A DNA stretch of 64,000 bases from Strongylocentrotus droebachiensis (taxonomy: Eukaryota; Echinodermata; Echinoidea; Camarodonta; Strongylocentrotidae), in the NCBI GenBank assembly GCA_035222895.1, contig JAVYIG010009972.1, positions 1-64,000 of the forward strand, given 5' to 3'. A program made the position numbers and the translations under genes. This document shows positions 47,373 to 58,308 of this stretch, in pieces; the first letter of the stretch is position 1, and every line of letters starts with the position of its first letter. The notes beneath the pieces were generated by a model. That model had not been told where the DNA came from and did no database searches. It saw only the letters and a program-made list of their open reading frames with translations.

Positions 47373-47639
47373 CATTTACAGTCAGGTTGATTCTACAAGT
47401 GTGTCTGTAGCTTTCTGAAATCATATCGATATGATATGCATCTTCATGAACCAACGAAACGTTCCGAATTGTCACGGTGTTGCTAATAAACTCATCGTTT
47501 CTTCCAAGTGTGTGAATTGTAGTATTCGTTTCACATGGAGTACTAATTTTGTTGCAGCGGAATATTCCTTTGGCTTTAATCGTTCCGAGGCATTGCATGT
47601 TAACTTCTTTTCCATCAAGTGTTTGCACATCAGTTGCAC
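47373..47639 (-). pseudogene. duplicate V-like Ig exon with 13-codon deletion
   Basis: The acceptor (TTTACAG) and the end of the exon align with 45315-45620, but the exon is 267 bp: 13 codons covering the C-strand Trp and the SDGT loop are missing, in frame. The canonical donor is also lost (AAATG/CTATTT instead of GT). ISNTVTIRNVSLVHEDAY and CRINLTVN are well kept. It is a decayed duplicate. Confidence 0.75.
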
Positions 47640-47679
47640 CTGTAAAGCAAACAGATCACATATTACGAGCCTAACAGCT

Positions 47680-48559
47680 TAATTGCTCTTAAGTTACTAG
47701 TATATTCATTATTTCATGTTTCATTTTTTATTTGAATAAATATATATATATATAAATGTAAAATGACAATGTCAATATAACTTAAACACATGACATGAAT
47801 TATACAAAATACATGTTCTACAGCGATATACATGTACATTATAAAAATACAAATAGTTATAAGTAAATTTAGTGTCAAGAGTAAAACAATAAATAACTAT
47901 TTACAATGAGTTTGGGATCGATGGTAAAATTAAGAAAAATTATTGAAAAATACACAATTGGTTTCCAAATCCTATAAATAAGATTTGTGTATAATAATAC
48001 AATAAGAAAAAGAGACTTGTTGCTATATACAACTATATAATTACAAGGTTATAATTCGTGGTTTTCACCTAAGAGTAGTTTTGTAAGTTATTCCTAGATA
48101 AGTTAAAAGCATATTCCAAAAATTACTTCCAACAAACTATATTCATATCCAAATTATATTCATGTTTTCCACTTAAAATTACTTTGTGCTCAGACGGAAG
48201 TAAACTAATGATATCAGTCGGCCCTTCCCTTAATCACTATTAAATAATGATAGTCACTAAGCAGTAATGGCTTTGCGTCAGTCGGTCCTCGGAGAGGATG
48301 AATAAACCATCACCATGATCCTATGTTCTTTCCTCCTGGTATTACTGATTACAGGCGCTCGGGTTTACCACTTCAAACACCGAAATAACCCCGAATTTCG
48401 TTAATACAGAGAGTGCATTTAGTTCTCAACGTGCAACAGTTATGAATTTCCTCTAAACATACTTAACTGTGCAACTATTTGAATATCCTATCCAATTGAC
48501 GGGATGTTTTCAACGTCTATTGAACAAAGTAGGGGGCAAGTTCGATGAGAACTAATCTA
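47680..48559. other. no gene recognised between loci 2 and 3
   Basis: No leader exon for locus 2 was identified here, although one is expected upstream of the V exon. The DNA is AT-rich with a TA tract at 47739-47752. Confidence 0.35.
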
Positions 48560-50623
48560 AAAAGAGTGAGTAATGATAAAAATGACAATGAGATATACCT
48601 CTTTGTGTTCTGTATTATTGATGGCCATTATCGATAACATAAATTATCTTTATGCAGGATTTGACAATATTGGAACTTCTTAGTTATTGTTGCTTTCGCT
48701 ATTAGTGTCAATATATTACAATCTAATAGCCCCCATACGTGAATACAACGAATTGCAGTGCCACACTTATATGTAACGTGGAGGGGGGGATGGGGAAATT
48801 GCAATAAGGCCCCCATATTTCTTCCGCGAACACTCGAATAACTATACAGGGTGAGTCAAAACAAATGTGTGTGTGTCTGTGTGTGTGTCTCTCTGTCTGT
48901 CTGTCTTTGTCCAATGCAGTGTTGTGTTCCTCATCAAGTATGTTGGCGCAAGTGAAATCTGACAGTCTTGTAAAGATTGTCTGATGTTCAGTCATGCATG
49001 AAGGGATTCAAATGCAAGTGGTACCTAAATGTACTGGGAGGATAACTCTATCAAGACATATCATGAAACCCTTAATTAAATATTCATACTTAAATCAATA
49101 CAACTTTTTAAAAGTGGGACATTTTTTTCTGACTCACCTCGTATAGGAGTAATATTCTTGAATATGTTATTACAAACGAAAGTATTTTGAGAGTATGTTT
49201 ACCCTACCCCCTAGATCTATTCCCGTGGGAACAGGCGTTATGTCAAATACTTAACAGACAAGTGGACATATCAACATCTCAATTTTAATTTCAGTACACG
49301 ATAAGGTCCTTAAAATTATCACTTTAGTTCTATAAAGTGATACTAATCATTTGGTTGCGCAAATGAGTTTCGTGATAGCTACAAATTAGCAATGTACTTG
49401 TCAAACGCCTACCCTGGACTTCATAAGTGAATTCAAGTGTAAGTAAAACAAAATATTAGAAAACATAATTCAAAAATTTGATTGACTTCCTCATTTCGAT
49501 CTTCCATACAGTACACTATTGAGTTACGCCTTTTCAAGCTACTCGATACTGTACATGGATTATTGCATTCATATTTTGATATATACATCGGACTATAATT
49601 GTCTAATAACTGTAACATGAAATTGCAATGACGTATCAAATACCGCTTCCTGGTTTTATCATATCTTTGCAATAAGCACATATTATCACATTTTTAAAGT
49701 ATATCGGATCTGTGAAAAAAACTTGCTTTTTATCTAAAATATTTCAGATGAATGCAATATTCCTTTTCATCTCATTATAATTGCTTATGCTTAAAAATAA
49801 ATTGAAATAAATGTAATCATTTTCGTCGTTATTGGTTATGATTTGTTTTACAACGCTTCAATATTATCAAATTCAGAGAAGAGTGTAACAAAACACGACA
49901 TCCAAATTTACACACACATCCAACAAAAAATCCTACTCTTGTTTTAAATGCATTAACACTTTACACTAATACTATTTCCTTCATTACTATAATAATTTAA
50001 ATTTCAGTGTGTTTTGTAATTAATCGCAAATAAAGGATGCGAAAAATAGAAATATTAACACAAACTTAACTCAAATTGTTTCAATCCATAATCATTGTAT
50101 ACGATTAAAGACTTTTTTAGATGCAGAGAAAGGAACAGCAGTAAAATGTCTACTTATACAATTTTCTTGTTAAATCTATTCAATCTATTGTCGAAAAAAA
50201 ATTCTTGAAACATATCACCATGGGCACCAGTGTTATCTTGAATAACGTTTCGAATATTTATAATATATTCCTAAAGTCTGTACAATCTTTGTTTACCACA
50301 TACAATGTCCTTAATCTATTGAATATAACAAGAGAAAGCATGTACAAAGAAACATTTAAGCCTATGCAACAGACTAAATACACAGGACATTATAAGCCGG
50401 ACAAATAATACACATCATTATAAATTTAGAGAAAATATGAAAAACATACAATGGAAAAAAAATACAAAGAAAGGAGAGGGGAATGAACAATGTAATTAAG
50501 ACACAATGATTAAATAGTGTTCCTTACAGGAAAAAGCTAGGGAACATATTGAACATAATAAAGACTCTGCAAGTAAACTTCGTTTAACTAATGAAAACTT
50601 CAATTTCCATTCTTTAGAGGTGA
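48560..50623 (-). other. 3' flank of receptor locus 3
   Basis: It matches the flanks of loci 1 and 2 in order, e.g. TGCAGGATTTGA at 48655, TAGCCCCCA at 48727 and TAGCAATGTACTT at 49387. A mariner-like MITE (48847-49141) is inserted here only. Around 50205-50260 a stretch resembles the coding end of the tail exon; a similar echo exists near 16075 in locus 1, suggesting an old internal duplication of the exon end. Confidence 0.55.
48847..49141. mobile_element. mariner-like MITE
   Basis: This 295-bp element is flanked by TA on both sides. Ends are CAGGGTGAGTCAAAA and TTCTGACTCACCTCG, and TACAGGGTGAGTCA-type ends are typical of mariner/Tc1. It contains a GT/TCTG tract (48868-48907) and no transposase. 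The paralogous flanks of loci 1 and 2 lack it. Confidence 0.85.
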
Positions 50624-50649
50624 GTTATAAACACATAATCAGGGCCACC
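50624..50649 (-). pseudogene. receptor locus 3: last codons of the tail exon
   Basis: The minus strand reads a counterpart of the locus 2 ending (ATGTGT..CTCTAA) with stop at 50624-50626. The rest of the exon resumes 5.8 kb away at 56421, the gap being a composite insertion. Confidence 0.6.
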
Positions 50650-50675
50650 CTAGTAGTTTTTTGTGTTGCGAAAAT

Positions 50676-51400
50676 ATATTTTTTCCCTATTTTTTTCCTA
50701 TTTTTTCCCTATTTTCTGGAAATTCAGACTATTTTTTTCCTATTTCCTTCAAGAAAATAGGAAAAAAATAGGGCTAGTTTTTTCCTATTTTTAAGTAAAA
50801 ACTATTTTTTCCCTATTTTTTTCACCTATATTTTTTTTAAGACTATTTTTTTCCTATTTCCTTCAAGAAAATAGGAAAAAAATAGGGCTATTTTTTTCCT
50901 ATTTTTAAGTAAAAACTATTTTTCCCCTATTTTTTTCACCTATATTTTTTTTCAGACTATTTTTTTCCTATTTCCTATAAGAAAACAGTAAAAAAATAGT
51001 CCTATTTTTTTCCTATTTTCAAGCACAAACTATTTTTTCCACATTTTTTTCACCTTCAACTTTTGTGGACTATTTGTTTCCTATTTTTTTATAAGAAAAT
51101 AGGAAAAAAATAGTTCTATTTTTTCCTATTTTCGAGTACCAAACTATTTTTTCCCTATTTTTCCACCTTCATCTTTTTCAGACTATTTTCTTCCTATTTT
51201 CTCCAAAAAAAATATGAAAAAAATAGGATTATTTTTTTTCTCTTTTCGACTTCAAAACTATTTTTTCCCTATTTTTTCATCTTAATCTTTTTCAGACTAA
51301 TTTTTCCCTATTTTTTCACCTTTATCTTTTTCAGACTTCTTTTTACCTATTTGCGAGTACTATTTTCTTCCTATTTTTTGCACTTAAATTTTTTATGACA
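50676..51400 (+). repeat. ~114-bp tandem array of CTATTTTTTCC hairpin units
   Basis: The marker AGACTATTT recurs at about 50726, 50840, 50954, 51067 and 51180, then at less regular spacing (51294, 51333). Early units contain TTTTTTTCCTATTTCC followed by GAAAATAGGAAAAAAATAG, so each can fold into a hairpin. It forms the left subterminal zone of the 5.8-kb insertion; a looser version lies at 55890-56400. Confidence 0.85.
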
Positions 51401-51723
51401 TGATAAAAATTTGTAAACTATTTTTTGTCTATTTTCTAAACTTGCATATATTCATTGTTTCTCCTGCCATTATCTCTGTTGTTAATTTTGCGACTTATTG
51501 GTGGTTTTAAGCTGTCGGTTCACATATTGAATAGTGAGCTCAAAGATAACCATAAATAAACCATGTGTAAAAAGAAAATGTACTCATAGAAATTTCAATT
51601 ATTTTTTCCTTTATTAATAGAAAAAAAAACATTCGATCGAGATATTCCCGTTCTATGTGTGTGCAAAGTTTCAACGTAGAGGACAGTACGCAAGTACCCC
51701 TACGTAACTGAACAAGAAGGAGT

Positions 51724-51961
51724 CGGGCTAACTCGCCCCAGCCTCAAAGACTGGGGCGAGATATCCCGACATGATTTATCGATCGAGAGATACCAGTGGT
51801 CTGCTAATTTACGGCCAGGACTAAAGAATGTAAACAAACATCAGCCATCTAGTCTAAAAATGTACAATGTGCACAAACATAATACACATTGGTATCTCTC
51901 GATCGATGAATCGTGTCGGGACATCTCGCCCCAGTCTTTGAGGCTGGGGCGAGATGTCCCG
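51724..51961. repeat. inverted repeat with hairpins inside each arm
   Basis: The left arm (51724-51793) and right arm (51891-51961) are reverse complements for about 70 bp, e.g. TATCGATCGAGAGATACCA with TGGTATCTCTCGATCGAT. Within each arm CTCGCCCCAG and CTGGGGCGAG pair around CCTCAAAGA. A foldback MITE is likely. Confidence 0.85.
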
Positions 51962-52099
51962 TGGGGCGAGTTAGCACGGATTCAAAAAGAAACCCGTTAT
52001 TTTTTTCCCCCACTGCTTTTCGTGCGCTTGCTGAATCATTGTGCGCATCGGACTTTTATTGCTGATTTTCGTTCTTCAAACGTCTCCAAATCACACCAA

Positions 52100-52317
52100 A
52101 ATGTCTTCCAGCAATTATTCTAGCGATGAAATTTCATCAATAGATAGTGACTCCTCATACTCCGATGCCTCCTTATCCCATTTTAGTGATTCTTCCCAAG
52201 AAAATGAGCCCGACAATTTTTCAAAATATTAGTCCCACTCGTAGAGATACAAGTTTGTTGTCGAATGACGGACAATCGACGAGCGGAACTGGCCCCAGAA
52301 AACAGCTGAAAAGGTAC
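52100..52317 (+). CDS. Ser-rich protein fragment, exon 1
   Basis: An ATG at 52100 opens MSSSNYSSDEISSIDSDSSY then SDASLSHFSDSSQENEPDN. This frame soon stops, but the neighbouring frame continues coherently as IFQNISPTRRDTSLLSNDGQ and STSGTGPRKQLKR to a donor (AAAAG/GTACGT) at 52317. The composition (Ser/Asp-rich then basic) suggests a nuclear protein. One frameshift separates the halves, so the copy is probably dead. It may be the insertion's own gene or a captured host gene; I do not recognise it. Confidence 0.4.
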
Positions 52318-53060
52318 GTTTATATCTGAAACTTAATTATATTATGATATATAGATTTTTATTGTGTCTGTTGTTGAATATAATGCTACTTCAAAGTATA
52401 GAATGGTATTTTACGTATCAATATTCCCATGTAGTGTTGAGGTTGTACACAACTTCTGAGTGAATGAGTGAATGTAAACAAACGTGATTACAATAAATCC
52501 ACGTAGAATTTCAGATTTTTTACCATTGCTACGTCTGTCAATTATATTGCCTTGCATGATATAATGTTTTGATGTGGTTTTAGGCTAAATTGTCTCTCAA
52601 ATTATTTTTCTAGGAATCAGAAAACCCAACCTGCTAAGCACCACGCAAGCCAAGAAGTTGTTGTCGAGTGACGGACCATCGACGAGCGGAACTGGCACCA
52701 GAAAACAGCTGAAAAGGTACGTTTATATCTGAAACTTAATTACATTATGATATATAGATTTTTATTGTGTCTGTTGTTGAATATAATGCTACTTCATAGT
52801 ATAGAATGGTATTTTACGTATCAATGTACCCATGTAGTGTTGAGGTTGTACACAACTTCTGAGTGAATGAGTGAATGTAAACAAACGTGATTACAATAAA
52901 TCCACATAGAATTTCAGATTTTTTACCATTGCTACGTCTGTCAATTATATTGCCTTGCATGATATAATGTTTTGATGTGGTTTTAGGCTAAATTGTCTCT
53001 CAAATTATTTTTCTAGGAATCAGAAAACCCAACCTGCTAAGCACCACGCAAGCCAAGAAG
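52255..53060 (+). repeat. 403-bp tandem duplication of exon-intron-exon
   Basis: Units 52255-52657 and 52658-53060 are nearly identical. Each spans the end of exon 1 (TTGTTGTCGA..CAGCTGAAAAG), its intron with donor GTACGT and acceptor TTTTTCTAG, and the start of the next exon up to CAAGCCAAGAAG. The junction fuses exon 2 start to exon 1 end, creating a hybrid exon at 52614-52717. Confidence 0.92.
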
Positions 53061-53101
53061 AAGAGCAAGTCTTCCATTAAGTCCGAGAATGTGTCTGCGA
53101 G
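53017..53101 (+). CDS. Lys/Ser-rich exon of the same fragment
   Basis: After TTTTTCTAG the sequence is open as IRKPNLLSTTQAKKKSKSS then IKSENVSAR to a donor (GAG/GTAAAT). The basic cluster looks like a nuclear localisation signal. The phase does not join the preceding exon cleanly, consistent with decay or with a misjudged boundary. A 35-bp exon-like piece at about 54615-54649 (TTTACAG..ACAG/GTAACG) may follow. Confidence 0.35.
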
Positions 53102-53304
53102 GTAAATAAATGTCCTTACTAAGTAGAAATCTAAATCTATTGTTGATAATTTTTTTGGGTATATTTATTTCAGGTAATAAATAATAAACTCTTTATGTTG
53201 TATAGCTTCCTCTCAAGGTCAAGATATTAGTTTAGCTATGAAACAATGTTTCTTGACTAAAATCAACCGATTAGCTATTCCCGTTTGAAAATGATGTATC
53301 CCAA

Positions 53305-53910
53305 GGGTACAGAATAGCGCTGCTCGGCTTGTGACTCTCTCGCGTAAATCAGAGCACATAACTCCAATATTGAACTCACTACATTGGCTTAAAATTCACC
53401 ACCGCATATCCTTCAAAATTCTTCTCCTGTGCTACAAAGCTATCAATGGCTTAGCCCCCTCTTACCTTTCCGATCTCATATCCTTACGTTCCCGTACGTC
53501 GTCACGAACACTTCGTTCATCTTCCACATTACTGTTAACACCTGGACCCCGCACTAACACCCGGTATGGTGACCGCGCCTTTTCAGTTATTGCCCCCGCT
53601 CTCTGGAACAAACTGCCCGCCTTTATTCACTGCGCCCCCTCTGTATCTCAATTCAAATCTCTACTCAAAACCTATCTTTTCAAATTGTAAATTGCAGTTG
53701 TGCGTCGGTCAATGGAGGTGCGCACCATATTTGTCTTTATTTAGTTGATTGCCACTGTTTTTCTTACCTTATCTATGTTACTTTTGTATTTTTGCCTTTT
53801 CTTCTAATTTAATTCTACGGGTTATAGTCTTCTCTTATTCAGAACACTGTGCGCTCAGAAACATCAGTATTAAGCGCCTAATAAATGTTATGTATTATTA
53901 TTATTATTAT
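53305..53910 (+). mobile_element. L2/CR1-like LINE 3' end
   Basis: The frame reads VQNSAARLVTLSRKSEHITP, LNSLHWLKIHHRISFKILLL, YKAINGLAPSYLSDL and ALWNKLPAF to a stop at 53690. This is the characteristic C-terminal end of L2-type reverse transcriptase proteins. A short 3' UTR and an (ATT)n tail (53894-53915) follow. The copy is 5'-truncated and inserted in the 5.8-kb element. Confidence 0.9.
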
Positions 53911-53920
53911 TATTACATAT

Positions 53921-54160
53921 TCTGAGATTTTCATGGTCGCAGCTACCATTGTACGACCATAGGCGCTATTTGAAATTTATCAAAATTTACCGGGAGCACC
54001 GGTAAATTTTTATATTCAATTTTTCTTGAAAACAAGTGTTTTAGGGGCTAATTTTTTTAGTGCTCATAATGCAGGGGCATCCAAATATATCAAAATTGTA
54101 AAGATTCACTATCCACCCAATTTTCGAAATTTCCCAAAACTTTGTATTACCTTTAAGATC
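53921..54160 (+). repeat. dispersed repeat, copy 2 (plus)
   Basis: It matches the reverse complement of 2690-2860 (TTCTGAGATTTTCA, TAGGCGCTATTT, TTTAGGGGCTA), directly after the LINE tail. The family is unknown. Confidence 0.55.
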
Positions 54161-55402
54161 TGACATCAAAATATTAGAGTAGTTTACCTCATCATTATGC
54201 TAGAAAAATAATGTGCAGGTGGCACAAGTTCTACCTACATTATTTTTCTCTTTCCTTTTAATTTTTTTCTTCAAAAAATTGTTCCTTTACTATTTTCTTT
54301 TCTGTATTTTATGTTTATGTATGTTCACCCAATATATCTAAGAATAAAATAAAATTTAATTAATTGCCTACCTGAGTGGTTTACATTTCATGCACCTTGA
54401 CAGCTCTATGATGACTCTGTTGTTTCACCATCCGTTCGTCGTCAGCCTGGCATCTTTTTTGCTATCATTCTTTTGTACACACATGTTCTATGCCTTTGAA
54501 TTTTTTATTATGAAATACATAAATACTTGTACTAAGTATTAATTGCATGTTCATAAATGTACCAATGCATGATTATTCTAACCCCTAACTCACATTTCAT
54601 TTATATCTTTACAGATCCATTGAAACTAATCGAGAGACAATGTACAGGTAACGTACAACCACCATTTGATTAGATGCCTGTGAACAGCATGACGAACATC
54701 TGTATCCTTTACATTAGTATTTGTTTCCATTTTATTATGTAATTCTTATGTCTAATCAATAATCATTGAGATTCATAGGCAAGTACAACATGTATGTGTA
54801 CACAATGAGTGCCTGCATATTGTGAAGATAAAAGACCATAATACCATTACTTATGATACATGGTAATGATGGTATACTTTGTAAAACTATTTGAAAATAG
54901 TAGCATGTAAGTCTGTCATTTTCTTGTTTATATATATCTCAGTGACATGACATGTCATTGATTTTGTAGTAAGTGTTTCTAGATTATGATGATTGTATTA
55001 AGATTTTGACAGTTCCATTGAGATTGAGAAAATTATGTAACATGTCAACTGTACTATAAAGCATACCGGTACGTGCATTGTTGAAAAATCTGTTCTATGA
55101 TTTATTTTATTTTGTTATCTTTGTAAATAACAAGAAAAAAATATTATTTGTCATGATTTTCTTGATGTTTGAAAATTGTATTACATTATTAAGAGCACTT
55201 TGTAATTAAATTATAATAAAAGAGACAGAAAACAACACTCTCATGTCGAGAATACTGCTTTATTTGGTTACTAGTGAGGAAGAGAGCTTGTGATCGTCTG
55301 GCATATCCGCATCGGCTCAGTAATAGTCCTGAAATTCACCTCTGGAAAATAAAGTACATGTATTTTATTGGACACATTCCCTTTTATTCTTTTTGTTTGT
55401 TA
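54161..55402. other. interior of the 5.8-kb insertion, no gene recognised
   Basis: This is AT-rich sequence with one possible small exon at 54615-54649 and otherwise short frames. Confidence 0.35.
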
Positions 55403-55578
55403 CAGTCCACTGCCATTATAACGAGGTGCTCGGGACCAAGCCAATTTCCTTGTTAAAATGAAATCATGTTATACTCAAGTTACTGAACACATTGGTTTGT
55501 TTAAAAATTGGGACTGATGAGAATTGCCTCATAATAACATCTTGGTGTATCCATGTTCGTTATAATAGGACTGGACTG
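55403..55578. mobile_element. pogo/Tigger-like MITE
   Basis: This 176-bp element is flanked by TA. Ends are CAGTCCACTGCCATTATAAC and, reverse-complemented, CAGTCCAGTCCTATTATAAC. CAGT..TTATAACGA termini with TA duplication are typical of pogo-group elements. No coding capacity. Confidence 0.85.
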
Positions 55579-55889
55579 TATAACATTTTCCATATATACC
55601 CATTGACTATAGGATGAAGTGAATTTGGCAAACTGAGTAGGTGCATCGATGCAGAGAAAAGAGCTGTAGGAGTAGGGTGACTATTCTACAGTGGAAACTT
55701 TTGACAATGAGGTCATGTGCAACCAAGAAATATTGACCCCCAAAAGCTGGTAAATTACCTTGTCATTTTAGGTATAACTGATCTCTTTATATCAAGTTTG
55801 CACTGTGTGATTTAGTTGAATATACAGAGTTGTTGACTGGATGTGTGAGATGGTAGTGCTTGAGAAATCCATGAAAGTAAAGGATGAGT

Positions 55890-56400
55890 GATCTCCCCTA
55901 TTTCCTGACTATTTTTTCTGATTTCCTCACTATTTTCTTACTATTTTTTTCCTATTTTCTTACTATTTTTTCCCTATTTTCCTACTATTTTTTCCCTATT
56001 TTCCTACTATTTTTTTAGCTATTTTTTCCTATTTCCTTACTATTTTTTTCCTATTTCCTCACTATTTTTTTCCTATTTCCTCACTATTTTATTCCTATTT
56101 TCCCACTATTTTATTACTATTTTCCCACTAATTTTCACTGTTCACTAGCACCTAGTTATCACTATTTTTTCACTATTTTCTTCATAATTTTCTACACTAT
56201 TTTTTTCCTATTTTTTTCCTATTTTCAGGTCTGAAAAATAGGAAAAAAATAGGAAAAAAATAGAAAAAATTGTTTCAACCCTATTTTTTTCCTATTTCCA
56301 AAACTATTTTTTACCTATTTTTTCCTTTTAAAAAAATAGGGAAAAAATAGAAAAAAAATATATTTTCGGGACTATTTTATCCCTATTTTTCCCCTATTTT
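55890..56400 (+). repeat. CTATTTTTTCC-rich right subterminal zone
   Basis: Irregular repeats of ACTATTTTTTTCCTATTTYC fill the stretch. Near 56230-56350 they appear inverted (AATAGGAAAAAAATAGG). It mirrors the array at 50676-51400. Confidence 0.85.
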
Positions 56401-56420
56401 TTTCCTATTTTTTTACGACT

Positions 56421-56511
56421 GGGGCACCAGTGTGTTCCTGAACAATATTTTGAGAAAAAAAGTATATGTTCACAATAAGTTGACGTACCCTCGGTATTAA
56501 CATTTTGATTT
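56421..56511 (-). pseudogene. receptor locus 3: tail-exon piece with tyrosine motif
   Basis: The minus strand reads NTEGTSTYCE, matching the NTEGAFTYCE of locus 2, then decays. It is bounded on one side by the 5.8-kb insertion and on the other by a poly(A) retroposon. Confidence 0.75.
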
Positions 56512-57051
56512 CAGTAGGCAAATATCGTTGATATCTCAAATTTTGGTCACATTGCAACTAATTTTTGCAAATTTTGTATTCCCTTTCGTATTCTTGGTTT
56601 CCATTATTGAAAAGGCTACATTTTTTTCCACTCCACCATACAACACAGAGCTATGTGCAAATCCACTATTCGCTACACACACATACAAAAACGCACGCTT
56701 GCGCGCACATTTAGACGCACACACACACATGAGCGCCCATACACACAATTTATATATATATATACACTCATACAACGCACTCACAAACTCATACACAAAT
56801 ATCGTTTAAACACTTTTTCATTTTAAGATTTACCTTAAGATTTTTTTTGAGGCCGCCATCCAAGTCAAGTAACGCTTTATAACGGTCTCCTGCACTGTTT
56901 CAACATATAGTTTGGATAATAGTGTACATTTGTATAAAAAAATTACATTAATTTAATATTGTTTTGATATGTTGTATACCTTATGTTTATATGTTCTTTT
57001 TTATTCAGTAATTATATTCCGAAACATGCAGAAATAAAATATAAAAAAAAA
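56512..57051 (+). mobile_element. poly(A) retroposon in the locus 3 tail exon
   Basis: About 540 bp end in an A run (57041-57048) preceded by AATAAAATAT, and AACAT flanks both ends (around 56507 and 57049), while loci 1 and 2 are uninterrupted here. A 3' poly(A) and short target duplication indicate LINE-mediated retroposition. The source RNA is unidentified; the interior has a CA tract (56680-56760). Confidence 0.7.
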
Positions 57052-57318
57052 AACATAAGTAGGCTCTTTCTTCAGATTGGAGCGTGCCTTTCCTTGCTTG
57101 CCGATGAGAGTGGGGCTAACGTAAAGTACAGTATCACCACGATCGTCAACTGAGATGGTTGGATTGGTAACTTGTTGGCTTGTACCATGGACCTACTAGC
57201 TGGAGATTCACAATTCTTTATATGCTTCATTGCCATGTAGGTTTGGGGTACTTCGGGAGCATCAGGAACTGCATTTCTGAGGTATGATTGGTCGGAGTTA
57301 AAGGTTCAAGGACTGTTA
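57052..57318 (-). pseudogene. receptor locus 3: 5' part of the tail exon
   Basis: It aligns with the locus 2 tail from PLDHTFDQ to KEEPTY. EVPQTYMAMK keeps the PI3K-type YMAM motif, and VLYVSPTLIGKQ and KKEPTYV are recognisable. An early stop replaces the Leu codon after the acceptor, and a frameshift lies between the two halves, so it cannot make an intact tail. Confidence 0.75.
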
Positions 57319-57649
57319 ACCTAAAAAAAAAATATACAGCACGATAATGTGAACAAGAGGAAGATTGCTTGGATTATTCTTATCATCCTTTCAAATCAGT
57401 CAAAACAAAAATAGAAACGAATGAACATTAAATACATTAAACATAATACACATAAATAATAGAAACGATCAAACACTGTGAAAGAAATCAACTAATGGAA
57501 TATCTAGATTTATTCATCTGTATGAACAGAGTTTAGAAATGTCCCAAATTGGGCTTAATTCTACGAACATTTTGTAATAGTATTTTGCTCAGAAAAAAAA
57601 AATATGAATGTCTAAAGGTTATCGATGAGATAAGTTCAATTTATCACCG

Positions 57650-57735
57650 CTTGTTGATGTTTGATTGTTGGTGTGAAATATATCATCACCTTGGTGATTA
57701 CATAAGGTCTGTACTGCTGGAGCTGCTGATCCTCC
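57650..57735 (-). pseudogene. receptor locus 3: juxtamembrane exon, donor lost
   Basis: The frame SAAPAVQTLCNHQGDD and TSTSGDK aligns with the locus 2 exon (QTSGNLPVDD, TASGVK), and the acceptor (AACTAG) is kept. The donor AAG/GTGACA has become AAATTGAAC. Confidence 0.6.
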
Positions 57736-58183
57736 TCCTAGTTTATCACAAAGGGTAAATTTATTTTGAGGTGTCGATACGGTCCTTGTTTATCCCGTTA
57801 ACATAAAATATGTGTTGGCATAGAATCAATCGTTTTCCAGCATCTAAACAACATTTATTTCGTGTTGTCCTACTTTTTTTCTTTCGCGATACTTCTACGG
57901 CTCAAGAATTGCCATGTGTTTAAGGAATCTGTATGAATAACCTACACTTAATCATGTTGTTTATATTACTATAGTTTTATGAAAGGAATCAAGAGGCGAA
58001 TACTATCTTATGCATGCTTGATATAAGTTTACCTGCAGTTGTGTAAGCATAAGCCTTTCTTCATGCAAACATGACTTGTACATATGATTAATTTGTGTCC
58101 ATGCACGAGTCATTACTATCATAACTATTCGAAGAAAAGAAGAAAGAAACAAATTTATATCTCAGTAGTTACCTGCAACATAC

Positions 58184-58308
58184 CTTCCTTCCCCTTTACA
58201 ATGTGGTAAAAAGGCATCGTAATCCACACCTGAATAAAGCCACAAGCTGCTACTGTACACACAATCCAAATTGGCTTAAAATTGCATCGGCATGATTAGG
58301 GGAATCAT
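58184..58308 (-). pseudogene. receptor locus 3: transmembrane exon, frameshifted
   Basis: Both splice sites match locus 2 (acceptor AATTCCAG, donor GTATGT). At 125 bp it is one base shorter than the 126-bp functional copy, and the frameshift falls near the start. The rest, in the other frame, reads CNFKPIWIVCTVAACGFIQV then a basic KGKE, clearly the homologous helix. Confidence 0.8.

Larger units (their letters stand above)
50650..56420. mobile_element. 5.8-kb composite insertion in the locus 3 tail exon
   Basis: The insertion separates two parts of one exon that are contiguous in loci 1 and 2. Flanks are GGGCCACC (50642-50649) and GGGGCACC (56421-56428), a one-mismatch 8-bp duplication. Ends are imperfect inverted repeats (CTAGTAGTTTTTTG against AGTCGTAAAAAAAT), and further in both share CGAAAATATATTTTTT and CTATTTTTTCC repeats. 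The size of the duplication suggests a hAT-type transposon. Inside are a tandem array, an inverted repeat, a split gene fragment, an L2-like LINE end and a pogo-like MITE. No transposase frame is recognised. Confidence 0.65.
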
